NCBI RefSeq assembly: GCF_003001675.1
Contig: NZ_PVYW01000023.1
Location: 1 to 64,000 of the forward strand
Reading direction: 5' to 3'
DNA: 64,000 nt
Origin: Cohnella sp. SGD-V74
GTDB taxonomy: Bacteria; Bacillota; Bacilli; Paenibacillales; Paenibacillaceae
This document shows positions 8,392-17,369 of the stretch, piece by piece. Numbering within the stretch: the first letter of the stretch is position 1; every line of letters begins with the position of its first letter. The notes under the pieces were generated by a model. The model was not told the DNA's origin and ran no database searches. It saw only the letters and a list, made by a program, of their open reading frames with translations. Position numbers and translations under genes: made by a program.

Positions 8392-9225
8392 TTACCCTTT
8401 TACCCCGCCGAGCGAGATGCCTTCGATAACCTGCTTCTGGCCGACGACGAAGATCGCAATCAGCGGCAGGATGGCCGACACCGTGCCCGCCATAATGAGA
8501 GAATAATAGACGCCGCTCTCGGATGCGAACTTCTGGATGCCGAGCTGGATCGTCGACAGCGCGTCGCTGCGCAGGAAAATGAGCGGATTGGCGTAGTCGT
8601 TCCACGTCCAGATGAACCGCAGGATCGCATAGGTCGCGATCGCCGGCCGCACGAGCGGCATCGCGATGCCGACGAAGAGGCGGGCGTGTCCGGCCCCGTC
8701 CATTCTGCCCGCGTCCAGATAATCCTTGTGAATGCCGAGGAAAAACTGCCGCATCATGAACGTCCCGAGCGCGCTGAACGAGCCCAGCAAGATGAGTCCC
8801 AGGTGCGTGTCGAACAGGTTCAGCCAGCGGAAGATCATGAACTGCGGCACGAGAATGGACGCGCTCGGAATCATGAAGGTCATCAGCACGACGACGAACA
8901 GCGCGTTTCGTCCTTTGAACTCGACGTGCGAGAAGCCGTAAGCCGCCATGCACGATACGACGACGGACACGACGGTCGTCAACGCGGTAACTTTGATCGT
9001 ATTCCAATAATAAGTGACGAAAGGATATTCGCCAAACCAAACTTCGCGATAATTGTCGTACGCCATCCATTGCTTCGGAATCCATTCGATCGGATATTTG
9101 AACACGTCGATTTCCGGTTTGACGGACGCCGAGATCATCCAGGCGAACGGCAGCACGAACGCGACTCCGGCAATCAGCATCAAGAGTGTCGCGACCGCTC
9201 TGCCGGCTATATATTTGTAGCGCAT
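8392..9225 (-). CDS. Sugar ABC permease, MalG type
   Basis: A 277-residue inner-membrane permease with six predicted membrane segments. The EAA loop reads AGRMDGAGHARLFVGIAMPL, the contact site for the ATPase. The protein ends in the usual EGISLGGVKG, typical of MalG/MsmG subunits. It starts 15 bp after the partner permease gene and is followed by a 104-bp AT-rich gap before the binding-protein gene, which could hold a secondary promoter. No ATPase gene is present in the operon; such transporters commonly share a general MsmK-type ATPase. Confidence 0.88.
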   Translation of the reverse strand: MRYKYIAGRAVATLLMLIAGVAFVLPFAWMISASVKPEIDVFKYPIEWIPKQWMAYDNYREVWFGEYPFVTYYWNTIKVTALTTVVSVVVSCMAAYGFSHVEFKGRNALFVVVLMTFMIPSASILVPQFMIFRWLNLFDTHLGLILLGSFSALGTFMMRQFFLGIHKDYLDAGRMDGAGHARLFVGIAMPLVRPAIATYAILRFIWTWNDYANPLIFLRSDALSTIQLGIQKFASESGVYYSLIMAGTVSAILPLIAIFVVGQKQVIEGISLGGVKG

Positions 9226-9239
9226 AAGTCACCCCGCTC

Positions 9240-10151
9240 CTAGTAATTGACCCATTTTTTCTGCCCGTAGAGCTGCACGAGCGTAATGAGGAGGACGCAT
9301 CCGAACAGCAGCCAGGCGATGGAGGACGCGTAGCCCGTCTTCAAGTTCTCGAACGCCGTCGTGTACAGGTAATAGGTGATGACGGACGTCGAGTTCGCCG
9401 GCCGCCCTTCGGTCAGCACCTTGATGATGTCGAACGACTTGAACGAGCTGATCAGACCGGTCACGAGCAGGAAAAAGGTCGTCGGCGACACGAGCGGAAA
9501 CGTAATCCGGCTGAATCTCGTCCATGCGCCCGCTCCGTCGATGTCGGCCGATTCGTACAGGTCCCGCGGAATCGACTGCAGCGCCGCCAGATAGACGATC
9601 AGGCAGAAGCCGATGCCGATCCAGATCAGGATGATCATGACCGACGGTAGCGCGTAGTGGATGTCGGCCAGCCATTTCGGCGGATTGTCGACGCCTATTG
9701 CCGTGAGGAAGCTGTTAATCGGCCCGTAGGACGGATGGAACAGCAGTTGGAACACGATCGCCACGGCGACGATGCTCGAGATGTACGGGAGGAAAAAAAC
9801 GACTTTGAACAGGCTCTTGAAATAGACGAGCCGGTCGACGACGACCGCGATCAGCAGGGAGACGACGATCTGGATCGGCACCGCGATCAGCAGCACGAGA
9901 TTGTTTTTCATCGACAGCAGGAATACGTCGTCGTCGAATAGCTTCGCATAGTTCGAGAAGCCGACGAATTTGATCTTGTCGATGCCGGCGATAAAGCTCC
10001 ATTCCGAGAAGCTCAGTATCGCCGACAGAATCGTCGGGACGATCGTGAATACGAGCAGCCCGATGAACATCGGCCCGATGAACGCGTATCCGGCCGCGGT
10101 TTCGTGCAGGACGCGCGAGCTTCTTTTTCTGACGGTTGGCGTGTTGGCCAT
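9240..10151 (-). CDS. Sugar ABC permease, MalF type
   Basis: A 303-residue permease with six membrane segments and an EAA loop reading ESADIDGAGAWTRFSRITF. I place the start at the ATG at 10151 (MANTPTVRKRSS...), preceded by GGGGTG. A longer in-frame extension to 10283 would run into the terminator at 10284-10316 and encodes a non-conserved tail. It is the first gene of the leftward operon permease-permease-binding protein-kinase-regulator. A promoter must lie within 10152-10283, but I could not identify convincing hexamers. Confidence 0.88.
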   Translation of the reverse strand: MANTPTVRKRSSRVLHETAAGYAFIGPMFIGLLVFTIVPTILSAILSFSEWSFIAGIDKIKFVGFSNYAKLFDDDVFLLSMKNNLVLLIAVPIQIVVSLLIAVVVDRLVYFKSLFKVVFFLPYISSIVAVAIVFQLLFHPSYGPINSFLTAIGVDNPPKWLADIHYALPSVMIILIWIGIGFCLIVYLAALQSIPRDLYESADIDGAGAWTRFSRITFPLVSPTTFFLLVTGLISSFKSFDIIKVLTEGRPANSTSVITYYLYTTAFENLKTGYASSIAWLLFGCVLLITLVQLYGQKKWVNY

Positions 10152-10283
10152 CGAATGCACCCCATCTTCATCTGGTTCTGAGCTTATCTTACCGAAGACG
10201 GGGAGGGCCGAATAAGCGCAGATTCTGACCGATTTGAAAATATTTTTACTTTCGGGGAGAGGCGACAGGGTTGAGCGGAGCAT

Positions 10284-10316
10284 AAAAAAACGCCCCCGCG
10301 CTTAAGCGGAGGCGTT
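10284..10316 (-). terminator. Terminator of the SARP regulator gene
   Basis: On the minus strand AACGCCTCCGC pairs with GCGGGGGCGTT around a TTAAGC loop and is followed by seven T. It closes the leftward unit ending with the regulator at 10324. Confidence 0.85.
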
Positions 10317-10323
10317 CGTCGGT

Positions 10324-11457
10324 TCAGAACATCGAGGCGGGGTTCGCCGAGATGGAGGCGTAGTTCAATTCGGACGCTTCGTCTTCCCCGTCCATCAGCT
10401 CCTGCGCGAGCTCGTGGTAGGCGAGAGCGTCCTTATCCCGATTCATCAGGAGCAGGAGGGCGATCATCTTCGCGTGGAGCCTGCCGCTCAGAGGCAGCAG
10501 CTGCGACCATCTCTGCAGCGGGTTCAAGGCGATCTCGTAGCGCCCTTGTCCGACGTAGGCGTCGACCATCGCTTCGAGCAGCCCGACGAATTCGAGCTCA
10601 AGCTCCGCTTGGCGCGGGGCGGCCCACTCGTATCCGCTGCCGGCGAGATAGCCTTCCCCGTAGAGCTGCACGGCGCGCATGAGCGGCGTCAGCGAACCGG
10701 TCTCGCGAAAGCGCCGAAGCTCTTCCTCGTAAGCGGCTACGTCGTCGAACGCCACATCCCAGCGCAAAGCGTAGCTGCCGCCTGCCGTCTTCGACTGTTC
10801 GATCGCGTTCTCCAGCCCGCATGCTTCGAGATCCTTGCGCAGCTGGTAGACGGTCGAATGCAGATTGGCTTGCGTCTTGTCCGCGTCGCGGCCGAACCAT
10901 AACCCGTCCGTCAGTTGGGCTCTGCCGACGGGCCGGCCCCGGTACGCGTGCAGCAGCGCGAGCAGCTCCCTGCCCTTGGAGTTGCGGAACCGAATCGGCC
11001 GGCCGTTCTCGTCTTCGACGCTGAAGGGACCGAAGCTGCGTACGGATACGCCTGTGCGGGAAGCGGACTCCCGAGCCGAGCCGGTTCGTTCTCCCCGCTT
11101 GGCGGCCCGACCGAGCGCGCGCTCCAGATCCTCGGGCATGATCGGCTTCAGCAAATAATCGAGAGCCTCTACCTGGAAAGCGTCCCGGGCATATTCCTCG
11201 TAGGCGGTCAGGAAGGCGATCTGAACCTCGGGACGGATGTCGCGAAGCCTTCTTGCCAGCTCCAGGCCGTGAATGCCGGGCATCTCCATGTCCAGCAGCA
11301 CGAGATCGATCGGCTCGGGCGCCGTCAACGCATGCTCCAGAAACGCCTGAGCCTTGTCGAACAGCCCGTCCACGCGCACGCCCTCGAACGTTTCCAGCAG
11401 CTTTCCCGCTCTTCTGAGCGCGGGCAGCTCGTCGTCGACCGCGATTACCCTGAGCAT
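10324..11457 (-). CDS. SARP-type response regulator (REC-wHTH-BTAD)
   Basis: A 377-residue regulator. The receiver spans about 1-120 with acidic residues DDE at 8-10, phosphoacceptor Asp56 in LLDMEMPG and Lys in YLLKP. An OmpR-like winged helix follows (FGPFSVEDENGRPIRFRNSK at about 145-165), then an all-helical BTAD domain as in SARP activators. ATG 11457 has AGGAGG seven bases upstream and is preferred to the first in-frame start at 11481. It begins 43 bp after the stop of the large SLH gene and is probably co-transcribed with it. Its likely partner is the hybrid kinase encoded at 17370-20453, as similar pairs occur in Paenibacillaceae; this pairing is inferred. Confidence 0.82.
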   Translation of the reverse strand: MLRVIAVDDELPALRRAGKLLETFEGVRVDGLFDKAQAFLEHALTAPEPIDLVLLDMEMPGIHGLELARRLRDIRPEVQIAFLTAYEEYARDAFQVEALDYLLKPIMPEDLERALGRAAKRGERTGSARESASRTGVSVRSFGPFSVEDENGRPIRFRNSKGRELLALLHAYRGRPVGRAQLTDGLWFGRDADKTQANLHSTVYQLRKDLEACGLENAIEQSKTAGGSYALRWDVAFDDVAAYEEELRRFRETGSLTPLMRAVQLYGEGYLAGSGYEWAAPRQAELELEFVGLLEAMVDAYVGQGRYEIALNPLQRWSQLLPLSGRLHAKMIALLLLMNRDKDALAYHELAQELMDGEDEASELNYASISANPASMF

Positions 11458-11500
11458 GTCCGTCCCTCCTTCCGTCCGCATTATCTTCGTTTCGATTCTA

Positions 11501-14500
11501 TCATTCCGGAAGCTGCCATTCCAATAGATTCAGCAGAACCGCGACGGCCTCCGCGCGGGTCGCCTTGCCGAGCGGGTCGAAAGCGCCCGAACTCTTCCCT
11601 TGCATCAGTCCGGCCTGCTGCACGGCGTTCACGGCGGCTTTCGCCCATTGCGGGATAAGCTTGTCGTCCGCGAAACCGGTCGCGGCAGCAAGCCCCGGAG
11701 ATCCGCCCATCGCGTTAGCGATCATGGCAGCCATCTCCGCCCGCGTAATTTCGGCTCCGGGACGGAAGGTGCCATCGCTGTAGCCCTTGAGAATGCCCGC
11801 TTGCGCCGCCAGCGTCACCGACTCCTTCGCCCATGCTCCGATCTTCGCCGCATCCGCGAATTCCGGCGACGCCTCCGTTCCTTGCAGCTTCAGCGCCTTG
11901 ACCAGCAGCACGGCGAATTCGGCGCGCGTGACCGTCCGGTTCGGCTTAAACGTTCCGTCCGCATACCCCGTGGCAATGCCAGCGGCGACGGCCTCTTGGA
12001 TCTTCGCCTCCGCCCAATGTCCGGCGATATCGCCGAGCGGCGCAGCGGGTTTCGTCTCCGGACCGGGCTCGCCGCTGCGGTCGACGGCCAGGACGACTAC
12101 CGGGAGCAGCCGCTTAACGGCGACCGAGATCCGATTGCCGGCAACTTGTCCGCCCTCCAGCTTCGTCCATGTTCCTGCCGCTTCGTCGTATGCAAATACG
12201 GCTGGCTGTTGACCTGCCTTCAGCTTGGCTGGATCGAAGGCGAGCGAGACGGCGGCCGGCTGAAGCAGCGGTTCGGCCGGATCGCTCGTTATCCATACGA
12301 CCGGACCAAGCGCGACGGAGCCGGACGGTAGTGACGCGCCTTGTTGCTGCGTCATCGTTACGTTCAGTTGTTGACCCGAAGCGCCGGCAGGAATTGTGAC
12401 CGTAATCGCGTCGCCCAGGCGGACGACGCCCTTCTGACTGGCGGGGATCGTAATCCGGCCGTTGTCGGACGAGATTTCGCCCGGAGGCTGCGGCAGCGTC
12501 GGGCCTCCGCCCCCGCCTCCGCTGCTTGATGCGCGGAAGACCGCAACCGTGTAAGTCTTCTTCGTGCCGTCCCGCGCCGTCACTTCTATAACGATGTCGT
12601 TGCGGCCGACGCTCAAATCGACCTCGGGGCCGAGTTCGCCGCTCCCGACGGGCATCCCGTCGACGGCGACCGAAGCGAGCGGGTCGGATGAGACCGCCGT
12701 TACGACGAGACGGGATACGCCGTTCGCGACGTTGACCGTATAGGCCGTCGTCCCGGCAGCGAAGACCGGGGAGAGCGATCCAGCGGACAGCTCCAGTCCG
12801 CTCAAATCCGCGTTGTTGCCGGGCTCGCGGTTCACGTTGATCGTATACGCGTTAAACGTGCCGTCCTGCGCGGTCACTCCGATGCGAATCGGGGTCGTTC
12901 CCGTCGGGAGCCCGTCGGCCCGATAGTGATAGACCGCCCCGGCGACCGATTGGTAGACGGCTCCCGTCACCGTCACGATCTGCGTCGGATCGGCTTGGGA
13001 GAACGATAGACTCAGGCCGGTGTCCGGATAATCCAGATCGACTTCGTAGTTTAATAGAGACGGCGAAAATGCCGGAGACAGCGCGAAGGAATCGACGCTC
13101 AGAAAAGAGAGCAACGCATTGTTGCTTAACCATTGGGCGTACAGCGTCAGCGCCCCGTCTCCCATCGGGAACGCGTCGCCCGGCCGATAGGCGATGCCGC
13201 TTCCGTCCGCCGCCGCGTTCCAGCCTGCGAACGTATAGCCTGGCTTGTCCAATCCGCCCGCGTTGTCCGGCACGGGAATAACGGTGCCGTAATCGTAGAC
13301 GCCTCCGGCAGGGACGCTCCCCGCCTCGCTGCCGTTGCCGTCATAGGCGAGGGAATAGCTGTTGATCGTCCATTGCGCGTACAGCGTCACGCCTTCCGTC
13401 TCTATGGTCAATGTGTCTCCGGCGGCGTAGGCGATTCCGCTTCCGTCGGCCGCCGTGTTCCAGCCGGCGAACGTATGACCCGTCTTAGCCAAGCCTGCGG
13501 CGTTGCCCGGCACAACGACTTGCGAGTTGTAGTCGTAAGCGGTGGCCGTCGGCACGGAGCCGCCCGTGCTGCCGTTGCCGTCGTAGGCCAGCGTATAGCT
13601 GTTGATGTCCCATTTCGCGTACAGTGTCAGATCGCTTGCGCCGATCGGCGCTCCGAACGCATACGGCGTCTGCAAGCTCTCATCGGAGTGCCAGCCCGCG
13701 AACGTATAGCCCGTTCTTGTCGGTTCGACGGGTTCGACGGCTGGCTGGGCAAAGACGACGGACTGTTCCGTTACTTCCGTGCCGCCGTTGCTGTCGAAGC
13801 TCACCCGGTAGTTGTTGATCGTCCATTTCGCGTACAGCGTCAGATCGCTTGCGCCGATCGGCGTTCCGAACGCATACGGCGTCTGCAAATCTTCGTCCGA
13901 GTGCCAGCCGGCGAACGTATGACCCGTTCGCGTCGGTTCGGCAGGCTCGACGACGGGCTGAGCAAAGACGACGGACTGTTCCGTTACCTCCGTGCCGCCG
14001 TTGCTCTCGAAGCTGACCGTGTAGCTGTTCGCCGTCCATTGCGCGAACAGCGTCACGTCTTCCGCTCCAAGCGAGAAAACGTCGGCCGCGGCATATCCCG
14101 CTCCGCTCCCGTCCGCCTTCGTATTCCAGCCTGCGAACGTATGGCCGGTCTTGACGAGGCCGCCTGAATTGGCGTTTACAGTCACGTTAGTACCATACGG
14201 AAACGTACCGCCTGCCGGGACGGTTCCGCCGTCGCTGCCGTTGTCGTCGTACGACACCTCATAGTCGTTAACGCTCCACTGCGCGTATAGCGTCACGCCT
14301 TCCGTCCCGATGGTCAGCGAGTCGCCCGCGGCATAGACGGTCCCGCTCCCGTCCGCCTTCGTGTTCCACCCCGCGAACGTATGGCCTGTTTTGGCCAGCC
14401 CTCCGCTGTTGCCCTGAACCGTAACGCCGCTGCCATAGTCATGGCTGCTTCCGGCCGGAACGGCGCCTCCCGTATGCCCGTTGCCGTCATACGCGACGGG

Positions 14501-16786
14501 ATAGCTGTTGATCGTCCACTTCGCGTATAGCGTCATGTTCGCCGCGCCGATGGGCGCCGCGAAAGAGTACGGCGTCTGCAAGCTCGAATCGGAGTGCCAG
14601 CCCGCGAACGTATAGCCCGTCCTGGTCGGAACGTTCGGAGACGCAACCGTCTGGCCGTATACGATCGTCTGATCGTTCACCGGCGTGCCGCCGTTGCTCT
14701 CGAAGCTGACCGTGTAGCTGTTCGCCGTCCACTGCGCGTACAGCGTCACGTTCGACGTCCCGATGGTCAGCGAAGCTCCGGGGGCGTAATTCGTCCCGCT
14801 TCCGTCCGCCGCCGTATTCCACCCCGCGAACGTATGGCCCGTTCTGGCCAGACTCCCGCTATTGCCCTGTACCGTAACGATGCTGCCGTAGTTGTAGCTG
14901 TTTCCCGCAGGAGCGCTGCCGGACGTGCTGCCGTTGCCGTCATAAGCGACCGCATAGCTGTCGATCGTCCAGCGCGCGTACAAAATCACCCCGGCCGGCC
15001 CGATCGTTAACGATGCAGCCGGAGCGTAATTCGTTCCGCTCCCGTCCGCCGCCGTGTTCCAGCCTGCAAACGTATGGCCGGTTTTGACCAAGCCGCCCGG
15101 ATTGCCCTGTACGGTAATCGAGCTGCCGTAAACGTAATTTCCGCCTGCCGGCGCATTCCCTCCCGTACTGCCGTTGCCGTCGTAGGAAACCGGATAATCG
15201 TTCGCCGTCCATTGAGCATACAGCGTCACGGCATCCTCGCCCATCGCGAACGTCGCTCCCTCTCCGTATGCCGTCCCGCTTCCGTCCGGAGCCGTATTCC
15301 ATCCCGCGAACGTATGACCGGTTTTGGCCAAGCCGCCCGGATTGCCCTGTACCGTAACGGTGCTGCCGTAGGCTTGAGAGCTTCCCGCCGGAACGGCGCC
15401 GTACGTGCTGCCGTTGCCTTCGTAGGCGACCGCATAGCTGTTAATCGTCCACTGGGCGTACAGCGTCACGGAGTTCTCGCCCATCGCAAACGTCGCTCCC
15501 GCTCCGTATGCCGTCCCGCTTCCGTCCGCAGCCGTATTCCATCCCGCGAACGAATGGCCCGGCTTTTGCAAGCCGCCGCTATTGCCCAGCACCGTGACGA
15601 CGGCATTTTTATCGTACCCCGTCGCTGCGGCCGGAACTGAGCCCCCCGCGCTTCCGTTGCCGTCGTAGGCGACCGTCCGCATCCACTTTTTAACCGTAGC
15701 CTTGGAGGATGCTCCGTAATCTTGATAACCCACATAAGGCGTTCCGCCGTAGACTTGCAAGGAAGGGGTTCCGCCCGAGCCCGCTGCGGCACCGCCAATC
15801 CATTCCCAGGCGGTTCCCGCATATTTCATAACCGTAATGCCATAGTTGTTGTCAGCGAAAGCGACATAGGGAACTCCGCCATAGACGATCAGAGACAGAT
15901 ACATGGCCGAAGTCGCCGAGAAGCCGGCACCGCCTAATGCCTGCCAGCCGCCGTCGTATTTCATGACCGTAGCCCGGTTGCCGTTCCCCGAATCCCGATA
16001 GGCCAGATAAGGAGTGCCGGCATCCACGTAGAGAGACAGATAATCGGTCTGACCTGCCGAAAACTGTCCGCTTCCCACCGTTTCCCAAGCATCGCTGGCG
16101 TTTAGCCGGATCACAGTCGCTTTATTATTGCTTAGCGTCAGTTGATAACCGACATAGGGAGTTCCGTTATCCACGTACAGCGACAGAGAGTTGACCTGAG
16201 TTCCGGTAAAAAATCCGCCTACGGTATCCCAGCCGCTGCCATTGAATTTCTTCATCGTACCTTTAAAGAAGCTGGCCTGATCCTGATAAGCGACATAGGG
16301 AACGCCGTTGTAGACGTACATCGACATATAGTTGGAACCGCCGGCCGACACCGGACCGCCTCCGACAGTCGTCCAGCTCGTCCCGTCGTATTTCATGACG
16401 ACGATTTTGTTGGCCTGCCCGGAGTCGGTATAAGCGATATAGGGAATTCCATTATCCACCTGAAGATGGATGCCGCTGACCGATCCGGCGGAAAAGCCGA
16501 CATTGCCTACCGGAGCCCAACTGCCTCCGCTGAATTTCATGACCGTAGCTTTATACGAATTCTGCCCATCCGAGTAGGCCAAATATGGAGTGCCGTCATC
16601 CGCGATGAACAGGTCGGAATAGCTGGCCTGGCCCCCCGAAAATCCGGCGTTGCCGACCGTCTCCCACTTGCCGTCGGAAGCCGCGTACGCCCGGCCGCCA
16701 CCCGATCCGGGCAGTATCGGCAAACCGCCGAACGCGACGATTGCGGCCAACAGAAAAACGATTGCTTTTCGTGCACAGACTTTCAT
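11501..16786 (-). CDS. Giant SLH surface protein with propeller and InlB repeats
   Basis: A 1761-residue secreted protein. A signal peptide ends near AYAASDG. Residues about 40-360 hold seven repeats of 40-50 residues that start WETVG or WxxVG and contain GTPYLAY or GVPYVAY, consistent with a seven-bladed beta-propeller. Eleven InlB B-type repeats follow (each ending GHTFAGWNT..DGSG......VTLYAQW), then two cadherin-like beta-sandwich domains, a Gly linker, a beta domain and three SLH repeats at the C-terminus that bind cell-wall polymer. The ATG at 16786 has GAGGTGG upstream; a GTG at 16795 lies inside that ribosome site. It probably acts as a wall-anchored binding or adhesion protein. Ligand unknown. 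Confidence 0.85.
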   Translation of the reverse strand: MKVCARKAIVFLLAAIVAFGGLPILPGSGGGRAYAASDGKWETVGNAGFSGGQASYSDLFIADDGTPYLAYSDGQNSYKATVMKFSGGSWAPVGNVGFSAGSVSGIHLQVDNGIPYIAYTDSGQANKIVVMKYDGTSWTTVGGGPVSAGGSNYMSMYVYNGVPYVAYQDQASFFKGTMKKFNGSGWDTVGGFFTGTQVNSLSLYVDNGTPYVGYQLTLSNNKATVIRLNASDAWETVGSGQFSAGQTDYLSLYVDAGTPYLAYRDSGNGNRATVMKYDGGWQALGGAGFSATSAMYLSLIVYGGVPYVAFADNNYGITVMKYAGTAWEWIGGAAAGSGGTPSLQVYGGTPYVGYQDYGASSKATVKKWMRTVAYDGNGSAGGSVPAAATGYDKNAVVTVLGNSGGLQKPGHSFAGWNTAADGSGTAYGAGATFAMGENSVTLYAQWTINSYAVAYEGNGSTYGAVPAGSSQAYGSTVTVQGNPGGLAKTGHTFAGWNTAPDGSGTAYGEGATFAMGEDAVTLYAQWTANDYPVSYDGNGSTGGNAPAGGNYVYGSSITVQGNPGGLVKTGHTFAGWNTAADGSGTNYAPAASLTIGPAGVILYARWTIDSYAVAYDGNGSTSGSAPAGNSYNYGSIVTVQGNSGSLARTGHTFAGWNTAADGSGTNYAPGASLTIGTSNVTLYAQWTANSYTVSFESNGGTPVNDQTIVYGQTVASPNVPTRTGYTFAGWHSDSSLQTPYSFAAPIGAANMTLYAKWTINSYPVAYDGNGHTGGAVPAGSSHDYGSGVTVQGNSGGLAKTGHTFAGWNTKADGSGTVYAAGDSLTIGTEGVTLYAQWSVNDYEVSYDDNGSDGGTVPAGGTFPYGTNVTVNANSGGLVKTGHTFAGWNTKADGSGAGYAAADVFSLGAEDVTLFAQWTANSYTVSFESNGGTEVTEQSVVFAQPVVEPAEPTRTGHTFAGWHSDEDLQTPYAFGTPIGASDLTLYAKWTINNYRVSFDSNGGTEVTEQSVVFAQPAVEPVEPTRTGYTFAGWHSDESLQTPYAFGAPIGASDLTLYAKWDINSYTLAYDGNGSTGGSVPTATAYDYNSQVVVPGNAAGLAKTGHTFAGWNTAADGSGIAYAAGDTLTIETEGVTLYAQWTINSYSLAYDGNGSEAGSVPAGGVYDYGTVIPVPDNAGGLDKPGYTFAGWNAAADGSGIAYRPGDAFPMGDGALTLYAQWLSNNALLSFLSVDSFALSPAFSPSLLNYEVDLDYPDTGLSLSFSQADPTQIVTVTGAVYQSVAGAVYHYRADGLPTGTTPIRIGVTAQDGTFNAYTINVNREPGNNADLSGLELSAGSLSPVFAAGTTAYTVNVANGVSRLVVTAVSSDPLASVAVDGMPVGSGELGPEVDLSVGRNDIVIEVTARDGTKKTYTVAVFRASSSGGGGGGPTLPQPPGEISSDNGRITIPASQKGVVRLGDAITVTIPAGASGQQLNVTMTQQQGASLPSGSVALGPVVWITSDPAEPLLQPAAVSLAFDPAKLKAGQQPAVFAYDEAAGTWTKLEGGQVAGNRISVAVKRLLPVVVLAVDRSGEPGPETKPAAPLGDIAGHWAEAKIQEAVAAGIATGYADGTFKPNRTVTRAEFAVLLVKALKLQGTEASPEFADAAKIGAWAKESVTLAAQAGILKGYSDGTFRPGAEITRAEMAAMIANAMGGSPGLAAATGFADDKLIPQWAKAAVNAVQQAGLMQGKSSGAFDPLGKATRAEAVAVLLNLLEWQLPE
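13127..15680 (-). repeat. Eleven tandem InlB-type coding repeats
   Basis: About 2.5 kb inside the large SLH gene consists of eleven units of roughly 77 codons. Three units (numbers 5, 8 and 9) belong to a second subtype with FESNGG or FDSNGG and TRTGYTFAGWHSD instead of YDGNG and FAGWNTAADGSG. Close nucleotide similarity between neighbours suggests recent expansion and potential length variation. Confidence 0.8.
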
Positions 16787-16813
16787 TTTACCCACCTCGA
16801 TTAATAGAATGGT

Positions 16814-17125
16814 TCAGGAGAAATTGGCGAACAGCAGAAAACCGCCCAGTGGCGCGATCCAGAGCCACGGAACGGCGTTCCAAACGATCGCGGCCCTGTA
16901 CCTCCTCCGGGAAAACTTCACCCAGCCGAAGACGATCCCGAGCAGAAGCCCGACCGGATACAGCAGGATTGCGATAAAAATAAGCCATACCGTCGCATGG
17001 CCTGCCGCGTCCGGATCGTCGAACAGCATGACGGACATACCGGCCAGGAACAGCCATACGGGGATGAACAGAACGAACAGCGCTTGTGTGACAATCAAAA
17101 TCCAAAGGGTCATTTTACGCGACAT
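16814..17125 (-). CDS. Small three- or four-segment membrane protein
   Basis: A 103-residue hydrophobic protein, not recognised. Hydrophobic stretches lie at about 6-34, 44-66 and 80-102, with a short basic loop FSRRRYR before the last segment. The ATG is preceded by GAGG. It starts the leftward unit with the giant SLH protein (28 bp downstream) and the SARP regulator, and might assist signalling or envelope placement of the SLH protein. This role is a guess from position only. Confidence 0.6.
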   Translation of the reverse strand: MSRKMTLWILIVTQALFVLFIPVWLFLAGMSVMLFDDPDAAGHATVWLIFIAILLYPVGLLLGIVFGWVKFSRRRYRAAIVWNAVPWLWIAPLGGFLLFANFS

Positions 17126-17232
17126 AATCCAACCTCGTCTCGGACGGCATTTTTCTTTTCCAGATTAACGGCAAGGTCTGTCTCCAGACTGAAAAGAAAG
17201 CGCTTCATGTCAGGTTTGCGCCAAAAATAGCG

Positions 17233-17295
17233 AAAAAAAAGAAGAGACGGCCTCCCTCAAAGGGAAAACGCTCTCCGTAAGGAGATGCCTCTTTT
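17233..17295 (-). terminator. Terminator after the hybrid kinase gene
   Basis: Read leftward, GGCATCTCC and GGGAGGCCGTCTC arms form an extended imperfect hairpin followed by CTTCTTTTTTTTCG. It separates the kinase gene from the small membrane protein gene. Confidence 0.55.
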
Positions 17296-17369
17296 CCTAA
17301 GGGAATACCTCTCTTCATCTCCGCAAACCGATAAACCAACCGTGACGTTCCGTCTATCTTTCTATCTTC

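Noticed and set aside
3488-10151. Missing ATPase gene as a sign of a broken transporter
   Set aside because: Family 1 sugar importers of Firmicutes usually share a general ATPase encoded elsewhere; all three importers here lack one.
17194-17209. CcpA cre site before the small membrane protein gene
   Set aside because: The AAGCGCTT core is present, but about three conserved positions in the outer arms do not match.
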